Shown: positions 17,515 to 26,635, counted from the stretch's first letter. The stretch: 64,000 nt of DNA from Bacteroidales bacterium (GCA_017548545.1 JAFYZW010000046.1:1-64000); one strand, 5' to 3'. Translations and numbers: made by a program. The notes: generated by a model from the letters alone, not told the origin.

Positions 17515-18546
17515 TCATGAAGTGAGTATTTCTATGATCCTTTGGGTCACAGTAGCGGGTTCGATCTGGGTCAGACAACGATAGTCGCCGAACTTGCAGG
17601 GTTTATTACCATAGATCGAACATGGACGACATGGTAGCAGCTGTTCGATGCAGTCGTCTTCGCGTTGTTTGTAACCAAGGAATCCGGCATAGCGATGGGT
17701 GGCACCCCAGATGGAAAGGCAACGCAGTCCCACAAGAGATGCCAGATGCATGTTGGCGGAGTCCATTGATACCATAAGCTTAAGGTTAGCCATACAGCGG
17801 AGATCGTCCTCGATAGTCTGTTGTCCGGCTAGGTTGACGATGTTTTTAGGATTTTCGGCAGCCCATGTGTCGAGTGCAATCTTCTCGTCGGGCCCTCCGA
17901 AGAGGTAGATTCTGACTTCAGGAAGTTTTTCAACCAATAGGCTTAACGTCTGACGCATCAAAGCTTCAGGATATACCTTTCCCCGATGTTGAGCAAAGGG
18001 TGCTATTCCAACCGACAGGGTGTCGGGCGCCACGGCGCAAGGTTTGTCGCGCAGTGTTGCGGCATGTGAGGCTCCGTCGTAATCAATTGAAAAGTCCATG
18101 CCCAAAGCAGCAAATACCTGTCGGTAGCGTTCCACACTTGTCAGCAGCTGCTTTTTGATAGCTCCCGTAGTCAATGCTTTCTTCTCGGTACGACCCTTCT
18201 TTATCCGCTTTACTGGCTTACCAGCTAGACGAAAACGCAGATCCACCCATTGGGTCCTCAATACGTCGTGCAAATCGGCCACGGCATCAACCTGCAGCGT
18301 TTTCAACTCACGGTAAAGCATATTTAGGCCTGTGATGCCTTTATAGTCGCTCTTGTTGATGGCCTTCACCGTGAGGTTAGGACTTTGGAGCACAGTTCCA
18401 GCAACAACAGCTCCTGCCTTCGAGGTCAATAGCGTGAATTGAATGTCAGGAAAGGCACGAACAGCACTGTCGAGCACGGGCAAGGTCATGCAGATGTCTC
18501 CAAGCGCACTCAAGCGTATGGCTAATATTTTCCCGAAGGGTTTCAT
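17515..18546 (-). CDS. Glycosyltransferase family 9 (heptosyltransferase-like)
   Basis: This 343-residue GT9 protein starts KILAIRLSALGDICMTLPVL, the family's N-terminal signature. It has the C-terminal nucleotide-sugar binding region (SMDSANMHLASLVGLRCLSIWGATH). GT9 enzymes add heptose or related sugars to the lipopolysaccharide core at the cytoplasmic face of the inner membrane. The acceptor is unknown here. It begins 4 bases after the DUF4254 gene, a pairing I know from other Bacteroidota, and precedes the LytTR regulator gene by 12 bases. Confidence 0.92.
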   Translation of the reverse strand: MKPFGKILAIRLSALGDICMTLPVLDSAVRAFPDIQFTLLTSKAGAVVAGTVLQSPNLTVKAINKSDYKGITGLNMLYRELKTLQVDAVADLHDVLRTQWVDLRFRLAGKPVKRIKKGRTEKKALTTGAIKKQLLTSVERYRQVFAALGMDFSIDYDGASHAATLRDKPCAVAPDTLSVGIAPFAQHRGKVYPEALMRQTLSLLVEKLPEVRIYLFGGPDEKIALDTWAAENPKNIVNLAGQQTIEDDLRCMANLKLMVSMDSANMHLASLVGLRCLSIWGATHRYAGFLGYKQREDDCIEQLLPCRPCSIYGNKPCKFGDYRCLTQIEPATVTQRIIEILTS

Positions 18547-18550
18547 CGTG

Positions 18551-19156
18551 TCACTTGTTTCCGTAGAGCACGGGGTTCAGATTTGGGTCGTTGTACATCT
18601 TCATCTGCTTGTACACCTTCATATATTTACGTCCGGCAGAGATGTCATCCAACAGTTGGTCAATAGCGGTGGTCAGGTCAGTGCGTTGGGTAAGCAGCAC
18701 ATCGAGCTTTTGGGCACACTTGTCATGGTGTTCTTGAGTGACGTCGGTGCGATCCACCTCAACCTGCATGTGATAGATCTTCAGATAAAGAATCGACAGA
18801 CGATCTATCGCCCATGCCGGCGATTCGGTATTGATGGTGGCATCGGGCAAAACTTTCACGTCCTTGTAGGTGTCGAGGAAGTAGCTGTCGATCATCTCCA
18901 CCAGATCAGTACGATCCTGGTTCGACTTATCGATACGTCGTTTCAACACCAAAGCCGCCTCGGGATTGATCTCAGGATCACGGATGATGTCCTCGAAATG
19001 CCACTGCACGGTGTCGATCCAGTTCTTCAGATAAAGGAAAAATTCGATTGTCCCCTTGTCGTAGGGGTTCTCGATAGGGGTATCTACATTGTCGGTCTTG
19101 TGATAGTCGGCAATGGAACGCTTGAAGATGCCATCGCAAAGCGCTGTAAATTTCAT
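18551..19156 (-). CDS. DUF4254 domain protein
   Basis: This 201-residue soluble helical protein matches the DUF4254 family, found mostly in Bacteroidota beside glycosyltransferase genes. Its function is not known. It lacks a signal peptide and is rich in charged helices (DTVQWHFEDIIRDPEINPEAA). It heads the six-gene minus-strand operon running to 12537, with a TATCTTTG -7 element about 31 bases upstream. The 4-base gap to the GT9 gene suggests a joint role in core glycan assembly, by association only. Confidence 0.85.
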   Translation of the reverse strand: MKFTALCDGIFKRSIADYHKTDNVDTPIENPYDKGTIEFFLYLKNWIDTVQWHFEDIIRDPEINPEAALVLKRRIDKSNQDRTDLVEMIDSYFLDTYKDVKVLPDATINTESPAWAIDRLSILYLKIYHMQVEVDRTDVTQEHHDKCAQKLDVLLTQRTDLTTAIDQLLDDISAGRKYMKVYKQMKMYNDPNLNPVLYGNK

Positions 19157-19186
19157 AGATTTCGGTATTAAAAACTAAATTTGCCG

Positions 19187-19194
19187 CAAAGATA
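19187..19194 (-). promoter_or_regulatory. -7 promoter element of the DUF4254-GT9-LytTR-Na/Pi-tdk operon
   Basis: On the minus strand this reads TATCTTTG followed by CGGC, an exact match to TAnnTTTG, about 31 bases before the DUF4254 ATG. It is divergent from the plus-strand element at 19238. Confidence 0.75.
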
Positions 19195-19237
19195 ACATTT
19201 TTTTCTGAATTATAGCATAACTTTCGCAAAAAATCTT

Positions 19238-19245
19238 TATCTTTG
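19238..19245 (+). promoter_or_regulatory. -7 promoter element of topB
   Basis: TATCTTTG followed by CACG matches the consensus. It leaves a leader of roughly 75 bases before the ATG at 19328. No riboswitch-like structure is obvious in that leader. Confidence 0.7.
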
Positions 19246-19327
19246 CACGCGATTTTTTCCAAAATAAGGTGTTTTGGCAATCATCACATCTAATAATTCT
19301 TAGTAAGCATCATCCGAAAACAGAATC

Positions 19328-21463
19328 ATGAAGGTTTGTATCGCCGAAAAACCGAGCGTAGCGCAAAGCATAGCACAGATACTTGGAGCTACCCAAGGTG
19401 GTCCCCGTCAGGGCTATTGGGAGGGCAATGGCTATCAGGTCACATGGACCTTTGGTCACCTTTGTGAGCTGAAGAACCCCGACGAATACGACCCGAAATG
19501 GAAGGCGTGGAGCATCGTTTGGCTCCCTATCATCCCGCAAAAGTTCGGCATCACACTCAAGGATGACGACGGCGTCCGTAAGCAGTTCGAAATCATCAGC
19601 CATTTGTATGAGAATGCCGAGTGCATAATCAACTGCGGCGATGCTGGTCAGGAGGGCGAACTTATCCAGCGATGGGTCATGCAGAAGGCTGGCGCCATCG
19701 AACGCGAGCGTGCTGGCAAAATCCCTATCTATCGCCTGTGGATCAACTCGATGACCGACGAAGCAATTCGCGAAGGATTCCAACATCTTGAGCTTCAGGC
19801 GAAGTACGATCGTCTCTATATGGCTGGCCTTAGTCGAGCCATCGGCGACTGGCTTTTGGGCATGAATGCCACCCGTCTATATACCTTGCGCTACGGTCAG
19901 ACGGGACAAGGTCAGGTGCTCTCTATCGGGCGTGTCCAAACGCCTACTTTGGCCATGATTGTAAAGCGTCATTTCGAGATTGTCAACTTCGTCCCACAGC
20001 AGTACTGGGAGCTCAAGACTCTCTATCGCGATGTCACTTTCAACAGCACTAAGGGTCGTTACGATAAGCTCGAGGAGGCGCAGACTGCCCTCGAAGCCAT
20101 CAAGGATAGTCTGTTCACCATCACCGATGTACAGAAGAAGTCGGGTAAGGAGAGCCCCAAACGACTCTATGACCTCACCTCTCTGCAAGTCGATTGCAAT
20201 CGCAAGTTCGGTTTCAGTGCAGAGCAGACTCTGCAACTTATACAAAGTCTCTACGAGAAGAAGGTGACTACATATCCCCGTGTCGATACCACCTATCTGC
20301 CCGACGACGTCTACACAAAATGCCCTGGCATACTCAAAGGTCTTCGTGGTTACGAGCAATTCACAGCGACCTTGCTTGAGCCCAATAAGAAGCTCCTGAA
20401 GTCGAAAAATGTCTTCGACAATTCCAAAGTCACCGATCACCACGCCATCATTCCTACAGGCTTTCCAGCCAACAACCTGAGCGCACAGGAACGACAGGTC
20501 TATGACCTCGTCACCCGTCGGTTCATTTCTGTCTTTTATCCTGATTGTAAGTTCAATACCACTACGGTGTTGGGCGAGGCTTCTAAGGTGGAATTCAAGG
20601 CCACTGGCAAACTCATTGTAGATCCTGGTTGGCGTGTAGTTTATGCTGGTGAAAAGGACGATGACGACGACAAGGAAGGTGCCTCTATTCTGCCCGAATT
20701 CACGGTAGGGGAGAGTGGTCCGCATACACCCTCGTTGCTCGAAAAATGGACACAACCACCCAAGCCCTATACCGAGGCCACCTTGCTTCGAGCCATGGAA
20801 ACGGCGGGTAAGCAATGTGAGGACGAGTCATTGCGCGAAGCGATGAAGGAGAACGGTATAGGCCGACCATCCACTCGTGCTGCCATTATCGAAACGCTAT
20901 TCAAGCGGCGTTATATTCGAAAGGAGAAGAAGAACCTCATAGCTACACAGACGGGTATCGATGTTATTCAGGTCATCCATGAAGAACTCCTCAAGAGTCC
21001 CGAATTGACGGGCCAGTGGGAGCGTAAACTGCGTATGATTGAGCGTGGTGAGTACGAGGCCGGTCAATTCATTTCTGAACTCAAGCAGATGGTTATCGAC
21101 ATCATCCATAGCGTCATGTCTGACCAGTCCAACCGACAAGTGGCCTACGTCACTCCCGAGGAAGAAAAGAAACATGCCGCTGCCGAAAAGAAAGCCACAG
21201 CTGCCGAAAAAAAGGTTGCCCCCAAGCGCACCCCAGCCCCTAAAAAGCCCTCCTCTTCCAAGCGCCCCTCAGCTCCAACCAGCGCTCCCACCCCCGTGTC
21301 GCCACCCCCGTCCCCGTCGCAGCCATCTATGGCTGCCTCCCCCATCCCCGCCAAATGCCCCCTCTGCGGCGGCGCTGTCATCAAGGGACGCACTGCCTAC
21401 GGATGTGCCAACTGGCGCACAGGTTGCACTTGGAGACTTCCTTTTGACGTTTCCAACTCATAA
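19328..21463 (+). CDS. topB: Type IA DNA topoisomerase III
   Basis: The enzyme passes single strands through transient breaks to resolve recombination and replication intermediates. The 711-residue product has the TOPRIM start (MKVCIAEKPSVAQSIAQIL), the GQVLSIGRVQTPTL motif, and the active-site region VTTYPRVDTTYLPDD, whose first Tyr (near residue 315) is the likely nucleophile. A Lys/Ala/Pro/Ser-rich linker (about residues 615-675) leads to a C-terminal zinc ribbon (CPLCGGAVIKGRTAYGCANW). Part of the linker is encoded by a copy of the 27-bp palindromic repeat at 21310-21336. The linker length is probably variable between strains. Confidence 0.95.
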   Translation: MKVCIAEKPSVAQSIAQILGATQGGPRQGYWEGNGYQVTWTFGHLCELKNPDEYDPKWKAWSIVWLPIIPQKFGITLKDDDGVRKQFEIISHLYENAECIINCGDAGQEGELIQRWVMQKAGAIERERAGKIPIYRLWINSMTDEAIREGFQHLELQAKYDRLYMAGLSRAIGDWLLGMNATRLYTLRYGQTGQGQVLSIGRVQTPTLAMIVKRHFEIVNFVPQQYWELKTLYRDVTFNSTKGRYDKLEEAQTALEAIKDSLFTITDVQKKSGKESPKRLYDLTSLQVDCNRKFGFSAEQTLQLIQSLYEKKVTTYPRVDTTYLPDDVYTKCPGILKGLRGYEQFTATLLEPNKKLLKSKNVFDNSKVTDHHAIIPTGFPANNLSAQERQVYDLVTRRFISVFYPDCKFNTTTVLGEASKVEFKATGKLIVDPGWRVVYAGEKDDDDDKEGASILPEFTVGESGPHTPSLLEKWTQPPKPYTEATLLRAMETAGKQCEDESLREAMKENGIGRPSTRAAIIETLFKRRYIRKEKKNLIATQTGIDVIQVIHEELLKSPELTGQWERKLRMIERGEYEAGQFISELKQMVIDIIHSVMSDQSNRQVAYVTPEEEKKHAAAEKKATAAEKKVAPKRTPAPKKPSSSKRPSAPTSAPTPVSPPPSPSQPSMAASPIPAKCPLCGGAVIKGRTAYGCANWRTGCTWRLPFDVSNS
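21310..21336 (+). repeat. 27-bp palindromic repeat, copy A (inside topB)
   Basis: The copy is gtccccgtc followed by the palindrome gcagccatctatggctgc (21319-21336). It lies in frame in topB and encodes SPSQPSMAA of the linker. The same element occurs five more times between genes from 26609 to 31388, always in this orientation. Confidence 0.8.
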
Positions 21464-21542
21464 AAAAGCAAAAATTCTCTCGCTTTTCGCGCGTATATGC
21501 AAAAAAGTGCGGCAAAGGTTTGGCAAAATCGAAGAAAATGCC

Positions 21543-21550
21543 TAACTTTG
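21543..21550 (+). promoter_or_regulatory. -7 promoter element of the lptD-like gene
   Basis: TAACTTTG followed by CCGC matches TAnnTTTG. It shows that upstream in-frame ATG codons (from 21497) are not used, and it places the start at 21566 or later. Confidence 0.65.
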
Positions 21551-21565
21551 CCGCGTTTTTTAATA

Positions 21566-24427
21566 ATGCAGACGTTTTTCAGACGACATATAAACAAGGG
21601 CAATGCTCCAATAATGTTTGTAATATTCATCCTGCTGGCACCCATGTGTCTCAGGAAGAACGTCTATGCCAATTCCTTGTCAATACCCGTCCTCGATTCT
21701 TTGTTGGAATCTACCGATTCGCTTGCTCTCCCCATCGCCCCATACGATACCCTTTCCCTCGATTCTTTAGCCTTTCCACCCGATAGCTTGGCCCTCGATT
21801 CCCTCTCTGTAGATTCCGTTTCAACCAAACCTGTGGGAGGCGGTCTGACAGCTGTTGTGAACTACAAGGCACAGGATTCGCTGGTCTTCGCTGCGGGTAA
21901 TATGGCATGGCTCTACGGCTCTTCGCAAGTCACATACACCGACATCACCCTCGATGCTGAGCGTCTTCAGCTTTCCCTCGACAGTTCTCTGGTTCATGCC
22001 AACGGCGTGCTCGACACCATCACCGGCCGACTCACCGGCAAACCAGTCTTTAAGGACAACTCAGGCGAATACGAGACGCGAACCATGTCCTACAACTTCA
22101 AGACGGCCAAGGGCTTCATCTGCGACGTCACCTCTCAGCAGGGCGAAGGATACGTTACGGGTGGTATTACTAAGAAGATGCCCAACAACGACATTTATCT
22201 TGAAAACGGACGTTACACCACCTGCGACCAAACCGAGTGCCCTCACTTTTACATCGAACTCACCAAAGGCCGTTTGCGTCCGAATAAGAACATTGTAACC
22301 GGCCCGGCATATCTCGTTGTGGCTGATGTGCCATTGCCCGTGGCTATTCCCTTTGGTTATTTCCCGTTCACCAAGTCCTATTCAAGTGGTGTCCTCGTAC
22401 CTACTTATGGTGCTGACCAAACCAAAGGTCTTTATTTGCGCGAAGGCGGATACTACTTCGCCATCAACGATTATGTCGATTTAGCCCTTCGTGGTGAGAT
22501 TTACACCAAGGGTTCCTGGGGACTATCAGCTGAGAGCCGCTATGCTATTCGCTATAAGTTCAAGGGTAATTTCGCATTCAGCTATATCGTGGCCAAGACG
22601 GGTGACAAGGGGCTTTCGGACTATGTCGAACAAAAGAATATGAAGGTCACTTGGAGTCACTCTCAGGATTCACGATTCAACCCTAATCTCAGTCTCTCGG
22701 CCAACGTCAACTTTACGACCTCAGGTTATGAGCGTAGCAACACTACTTCGATCTACAGCTCCGACCTCACCACTTCTACTAAGCAATCCACCATCAACGC
22801 AGGGTACAAGATTCCAAACACCAAGTGGAACCTTTCGGCATCGGCCAGCATCACCCAGCGCACCACTGACTCCACTCTCGTTGTCTCTTTGCCCCAGTTT
22901 ACTGCTTCCATGAGCACCTGGTACCCTTTCAAGCGAAAGCAAAAAAGTGGCTCTGACCGTTGGTATGAGAAGATCTCGATGACCTACAACATGAACATGA
23001 TCAATAAGATCACGACCAAGGAAAGCGAATTTGGGCAGAAAAACCTCCTCCGCGACTGGGAGAACGGCATCAAGCACTCTCTTCCCATTGGTGCCACTTT
23101 TACTGCTGCGAAGTACATCCAGATTTCGCCTCGCATCAATTTCACCGACCGTATGTACAGCCATAAGACCATTCAATACTACGATCCCTCTCTGGTCAAC
23201 TCCAATGGCTCTTATGGTGGTATCGCAAAGGACACTGTCTATGGTTTCTACAATTCCTACGACTTCAGCACTTCCTTGAGTTTCTCCACCAAGCTATATG
23301 GTTTCTTCAAACCCTTGTGGAAGAAATCCCGTCTCTTTGCCGTTCGTCATGTGCTCTCACCCAATATCTCTTTCAGCTACACGCCTGATTTCAGCGAGAA
23401 GAAGTATGGCAGTTGGGGTACATATTATGTCCCCGACAGTACGTCGGTGACAGGTCGTCGTGAGGTAAGGTATAGCTATTTCCAGGGTTATTCTCAAGGT
23501 GGCGCACCACAAGGCCGTAGCGGTTCCATCTCGCTGTCGTTCGACAATAACATCGAGGCTAAGATCCGATCCGATAAGGATTCCACTGGCTATCGCAAAA
23601 TCTCCCTCATCGATAAGCTTTCCACTAGTATCTCCTACAACATGGTGGCCGACTCTATGCGTTGGAGTACCACTGTCCCCATAAATGCAACCATCAAGAT
23701 GGGCAAGAACTCGTCGATGAACCTCAATACTACATGGGACGTTTATAAGTATGACGAAAATGGTCGTCGTTACGACAAACCGCGTTGGGAGGATGGCCAG
23801 TTCCTTCGTCTCATGTCCACGGGCTATTCCTTCAGCTATTCTCTAAACAACGACAAGTTGGCCAAGCTTTTCGGTCGAGGAGGGGATGACGACGATGACG
23901 ACGAAGACGAAGGCTTCGATCTCGACAGCGAAGATGGTTATGTCGAGGAGGACCTCGATCCGACCAGTATCGAAGGCATGCAGCGCGATGCCGAGAAGCG
24001 GAAACGTAAGGAGAAGAAACGTACAGGCACCTACGATGATGACGGTTACCTTATCTGGACCGTCCCTTGGACACTCAACGTCTCCTATTCAATGCGTTAT
24101 CAATACAAGACGTTCAATAAGGAGAAGCGCGAGTTCGACCGCGGTATTGTCCATAGTGCCACCTTAAGCGGCACATTCCAACCCACCAAGGGGTGGAACT
24201 TTTCGTTTAATGCGTCCTACGACATGAACCTCAATAAGGTCACCTTCATGAACATCAATGCAAGTCGCGACATGCATTGCTGGATGCTTACGGCCTCGCT
24301 CAACCCATTAGGCAGATATGCATCGTTCAATGTCAACATCGCCGTCAAGAGTTCCATGCTCTCCGACCTCAAGTATCAGAAGTCGAGCGTTTCGCGCAGC
24401 AACAAGATTCAATGGTATAACGATTAG
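21566..24427 (+). CDS. lptD: LptD-like outer-membrane LPS assembly protein
   Basis: LptD inserts lipopolysaccharide into the outer membrane together with a lipoprotein partner. The 953-residue product has a signal peptide (hydrophobic segment MFVIFILLAPMC, residues about 17-28, so an ATG at 21614 is also possible). A DSL-rich repeat region follows at about 40-90, then a periplasmic OstA-like beta-jellyroll (VTYTDITLDAERLQL) and a long beta-barrel with alternating aromatic strands. An acidic insert with seven or more consecutive Asp/Glu lies near residues 770-800. The start at 21566 is set by the promoter at 21543. hisH begins 3 bases after its stop. Confidence 0.85.
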   Translation: MQTFFRRHINKGNAPIMFVIFILLAPMCLRKNVYANSLSIPVLDSLLESTDSLALPIAPYDTLSLDSLAFPPDSLALDSLSVDSVSTKPVGGGLTAVVNYKAQDSLVFAAGNMAWLYGSSQVTYTDITLDAERLQLSLDSSLVHANGVLDTITGRLTGKPVFKDNSGEYETRTMSYNFKTAKGFICDVTSQQGEGYVTGGITKKMPNNDIYLENGRYTTCDQTECPHFYIELTKGRLRPNKNIVTGPAYLVVADVPLPVAIPFGYFPFTKSYSSGVLVPTYGADQTKGLYLREGGYYFAINDYVDLALRGEIYTKGSWGLSAESRYAIRYKFKGNFAFSYIVAKTGDKGLSDYVEQKNMKVTWSHSQDSRFNPNLSLSANVNFTTSGYERSNTTSIYSSDLTTSTKQSTINAGYKIPNTKWNLSASASITQRTTDSTLVVSLPQFTASMSTWYPFKRKQKSGSDRWYEKISMTYNMNMINKITTKESEFGQKNLLRDWENGIKHSLPIGATFTAAKYIQISPRINFTDRMYSHKTIQYYDPSLVNSNGSYGGIAKDTVYGFYNSYDFSTSLSFSTKLYGFFKPLWKKSRLFAVRHVLSPNISFSYTPDFSEKKYGSWGTYYVPDSTSVTGRREVRYSYFQGYSQGGAPQGRSGSISLSFDNNIEAKIRSDKDSTGYRKISLIDKLSTSISYNMVADSMRWSTTVPINATIKMGKNSSMNLNTTWDVYKYDENGRRYDKPRWEDGQFLRLMSTGYSFSYSLNNDKLAKLFGRGGDDDDDDEDEGFDLDSEDGYVEEDLDPTSIEGMQRDAEKRKRKEKKRTGTYDDDGYLIWTVPWTLNVSYSMRYQYKTFNKEKREFDRGIVHSATLSGTFQPTKGWNFSFNASYDMNLNKVTFMNINASRDMHCWMLTASLNPLGRYASFNVNIAVKSSMLSDLKYQKSSVSRSNKIQWYND

Positions 24428-24430
24428 CTT

Positions 24431-25036
24431 ATGAGAGTAGCAATCATCAAATACAACGCAGGCAACATCTACAGTGTATATTGTGCTTGCCGACGTCTCG
24501 GATGCGATGCTGTCATCACCGACGACCCCGCGACCATTCGTGAGGCCGACCGTGTCATCTTCCCGGGTGTGGGCGAAGCGAAAGCTGCGATGGAGTATCT
24601 CAATCAAAAAGGACTCGCCGATCTCATCCGTAGTCTCACTCAGCCCGTACTTGGCATCTGCATCGGTATGCAGCTTCTCTGCAGCCACAGCGAGGAGGGC
24701 GATGTCGATTGCCTCGGTATCTTCGATGTTCCTGTCATTCGATTCCGTCCATCGTCCAAGGATTTCAAGGTCCCACAGATGGGATGGAATACCATTGAAC
24801 GATTCCTGCAGGATGAAGGAAATACCAACTCTTTGTTTGTCAACCTGCACGAAGGCGACTATGTCTATTATGTGCACAGTTATCACGTTCCCCTTTGTGC
24901 TTACACAATAGCCCAAACCGACTACGACGGTTTCTATAGCGCAGCCCTCCACAAGGGTAACTTCTGGGCTACGCAGTTCCATCCCGAGAAGTCGGGTTCG
25001 GTAGGCGAACAGATTTTACGTAACTTTTTATCATGA
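24431..25036 (+). CDS. hisH: Imidazole glycerol phosphate synthase, glutaminase subunit
   Basis: HisH hydrolyses glutamine and channels ammonia to HisF in histidine synthesis. The 201-residue protein shows the class I amidotransferase nucleophile in LGICIGMQLL (Cys near residue 77) and the His-Glu pair in FHPEKSG near the C-terminus. It is the first of four histidine genes and starts only 3 bases after the lptD-like gene. Its stop overlaps the hisA start by 4 bases (ATGA), giving coupled translation. Confidence 0.97.
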   Translation: MRVAIIKYNAGNIYSVYCACRRLGCDAVITDDPATIREADRVIFPGVGEAKAAMEYLNQKGLADLIRSLTQPVLGICIGMQLLCSHSEEGDVDCLGIFDVPVIRFRPSSKDFKVPQMGWNTIERFLQDEGNTNSLFVNLHEGDYVYYVHSYHVPLCAYTIAQTDYDGFYSAALHKGNFWATQFHPEKSGSVGEQILRNFLS

Positions 25037-25785
25037 TTGAAATTATCCCAGCCGTTGACATCATCGACGGTAAACTCGTTCGTCTCACGAAAGGCGATTA
25101 CGAGACGAAGAAAGAATACAGTCAGGACCCGCTTGAGACGGCCCGTCAGTTCGAAGCCATCGGTATCCGTCGTCTTCACCTTGTTGATCTCGATGGTGCC
25201 AAGGGTGGTCATATTGTCAACCACCATATCCTCGAACAAATAGCTTTGTACACCAACCTCATCGTCGATTTCGGCGGTGGCCTTAAGAGCGACGACGATG
25301 TCCGTATCGCCTTCGAGAGTGGTGCACAAATGATCACCAGCGGCTCAATCGCTGTTCAGCGTCCTCAGCTTTTCCTGTCTTGGCTCGAACAGTATGGTCC
25401 CGATCGAGTGATTCTTGGCGCCGATATCAAGGACGGTCGCATTGCCATCCAAGGCTGGCTCGAAGAGAGCGACGCACGATGGCAGACGTTCCTAGAGAGC
25501 TATACTGCACGTGGCGTCAGCAAGGTGATCTCTACCGATATCTCCCGCGATGGCATGATGGCAGGACCCTCCACCGAACTCTACAAGGACATGATGGAGG
25601 AATTCCCAGGGCTCTACGTCATCGCTTCCGGTGGTGTCAGCTGCATGATGGATGTGCTCCAACTCGAAGCGGCCAACGTGCCAGCAGTCATCATTGGAAA
25701 GGCCATCTACGAAGGTCGCATCACCTTCAATGAACTTGATCGCTATCAGCAAAACAATTGTTCCTCTAAGATTGATAATTGTTAA
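25033..25785 (+). CDS. hisA: ProFAR isomerase
   Basis: HisA isomerises ProFAR to PRFAR, the step before HisHF. The 250-residue TIM barrel shows the half-barrel repeats with the catalytic Asp residues (IPAVDIIDGKLVRL at the start; VISTDISRDGMMAGP in the second half). The last ten residues (NNCSSKIDNC) are unlike the family and come from DNA that runs into the heptamer repeat at 25776, which also supplies the TAA stop. The tail is probably neutral. hisF follows after 28 bases. Confidence 0.97.
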   Translation: MIEIIPAVDIIDGKLVRLTKGDYETKKEYSQDPLETARQFEAIGIRRLHLVDLDGAKGGHIVNHHILEQIALYTNLIVDFGGGLKSDDDVRIAFESGAQMITSGSIAVQRPQLFLSWLEQYGPDRVILGADIKDGRIAIQGWLEESDARWQTFLESYTARGVSKVISTDISRDGMMAGPSTELYKDMMEEFPGLYVIASGGVSCMMDVLQLEAANVPAVIIGKAIYEGRITFNELDRYQQNNCSSKIDNC

Positions 25786-25810
25786 TTGTTCATTGTTAAT
25801 TGTTAATTGA
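25776..25810 (+). repeat. Heptanucleotide tandem repeat between hisA and hisF
   Basis: Five consecutive 7-base units of the form TAATTGT (two exact, then TCATTGT, TAATTGT and TAATTGA) run from inside the end of hisA to 3 bases before the hisF ATG. A partial sixth unit (TCAATG) contains the start codon. No ribosome binding site is visible besides this repeat. Confidence 0.8.
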
Positions 25811-25813
25811 TCA

Positions 25814-26572
25814 ATGTTAGCCAAACGCATCATACCCTGTCTTGACGTCAAGGATGGCACCACCGTCAAGGGCGTTCAGTTTATCAATTTCCGCGATGCA
25901 GGCGATCCCGTCGAACTCGGCAAACAATACAGCCTGATGGGGGCCGACGAACTGGTTTATCTCGACATCACCGCTTCGCACGAAGGTCGGCGCACCTTTA
26001 CCGATCTTGTACGTCGCATCGCTGCCGAGGTCTCCATCCCCTTCACCGTAGGGGGTGGCATCCACGAACTTGCCGACGTCGAGCGCCTTTTGGCAGCTGG
26101 AGCCGACAAGGTGTCGGTCAATTCGTCCGCCTTGCGCCGACCTGATCTCATCACCGAGATAGCCGAACGTTTTGGCCGACAGGAGTGTGTCTGCGCTATC
26201 GATGCCCGCCTTGAAGACGACGGCCAATGGCGCTGCTATCTCAACGGAGGACGTATCCCCACCGACCGCTTTCTTTTCGAATGGGCTCACGAGGCCCAGG
26301 AGCGTGGTGCTGGCGAGATACTATTCACCTCGATGAATCACGATGGGTCAAAACAGGGCTTCGCCAACGAGGCGCTGGCCCGTCTCTCCGACGAGTTGAC
26401 CATCCCCATCATCGCATCGGGAGGAGCAGGTTTCCGCGAACACTTCCTCGATGTTTTCACCAAGGGCCACGCCGATGCTGCCCTCGCCGCCTCAGTCTTC
26501 CACTTTGGCGAGATTCCCATCCCTGCCCTCAAGCACTACCTCGCCGACAACGGCATCAACGTCCGCTTGTAA
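25814..26572 (+). CDS. hisF: Imidazole glycerol phosphate synthase, cyclase subunit
   Basis: HisF uses ammonia from HisH to form imidazole glycerol phosphate and AICAR. The 252-residue TIM barrel has the catalytic Asp in [15 protein letters not shown] (D11) and the second Asp in [14 protein letters not shown]. The N-terminal phosphate loop GGGI ([10 protein letters not shown]) is intact. AICAR released here feeds the step catalysed by the purH product in this window. The length is normal. Confidence 0.97.
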   Translation: MLAKRIIPCLDVKDGTTVKGVQFINFRDAGDPVELGKQYSLMGADELVYLDITASHEGRRTFTDLVRRIAAEVSIPFTVGGGIHELADVERLLAAGADKVSVNSSALRRPDLITEIAERFGRQECVCAIDARLEDDGQWRCYLNGGRIPTDRFLFEWAHEAQERGAGEILFTSMNHDGSKQGFANEALARLSDELTIPIIASGGAGFREHFLDVFTKGHADAALAASVFHFGEIPIPALKHYLADNGINVRL

Positions 26573-26608
26573 AGGCCCCTTACTACCGCCATCTCGCCGC
26601 TTCTTCTT

Positions 26609-26635
26609 GTCCTTGTTGCAGCCATTTATGGCTGC
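26609..26635 (+). repeat. 27-bp palindromic repeat, copy B (hisF-hisIE gap)
   Basis: The copy is gtccttgtt followed by gcagccatttatggctgc (26618-26635), and gccccgttccctc comes after it. It lies in the 101-base gap between two histidine genes and has no T run, so it is not a standard terminator. Confidence 0.8.

Noticed and set aside
19877-20815. 312-codon minus-strand ORF opposite topB
   Set aside because: It lies wholly inside topB, has no promoter element, and has no domain pattern.
21143-21393. Possible frameshift or foreign insertion in the low-complexity end of topB
   Set aside because: The frame stays open and ends in an intact zinc ribbon. The region reads as a linker containing one palindromic repeat, not as a broken gene.
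21497-21565. Upstream in-frame ATG for the lptD-like gene
   Set aside because: A TAACTTTG promoter element at 21543-21550 lies after it, so this codon would not be in the transcript.
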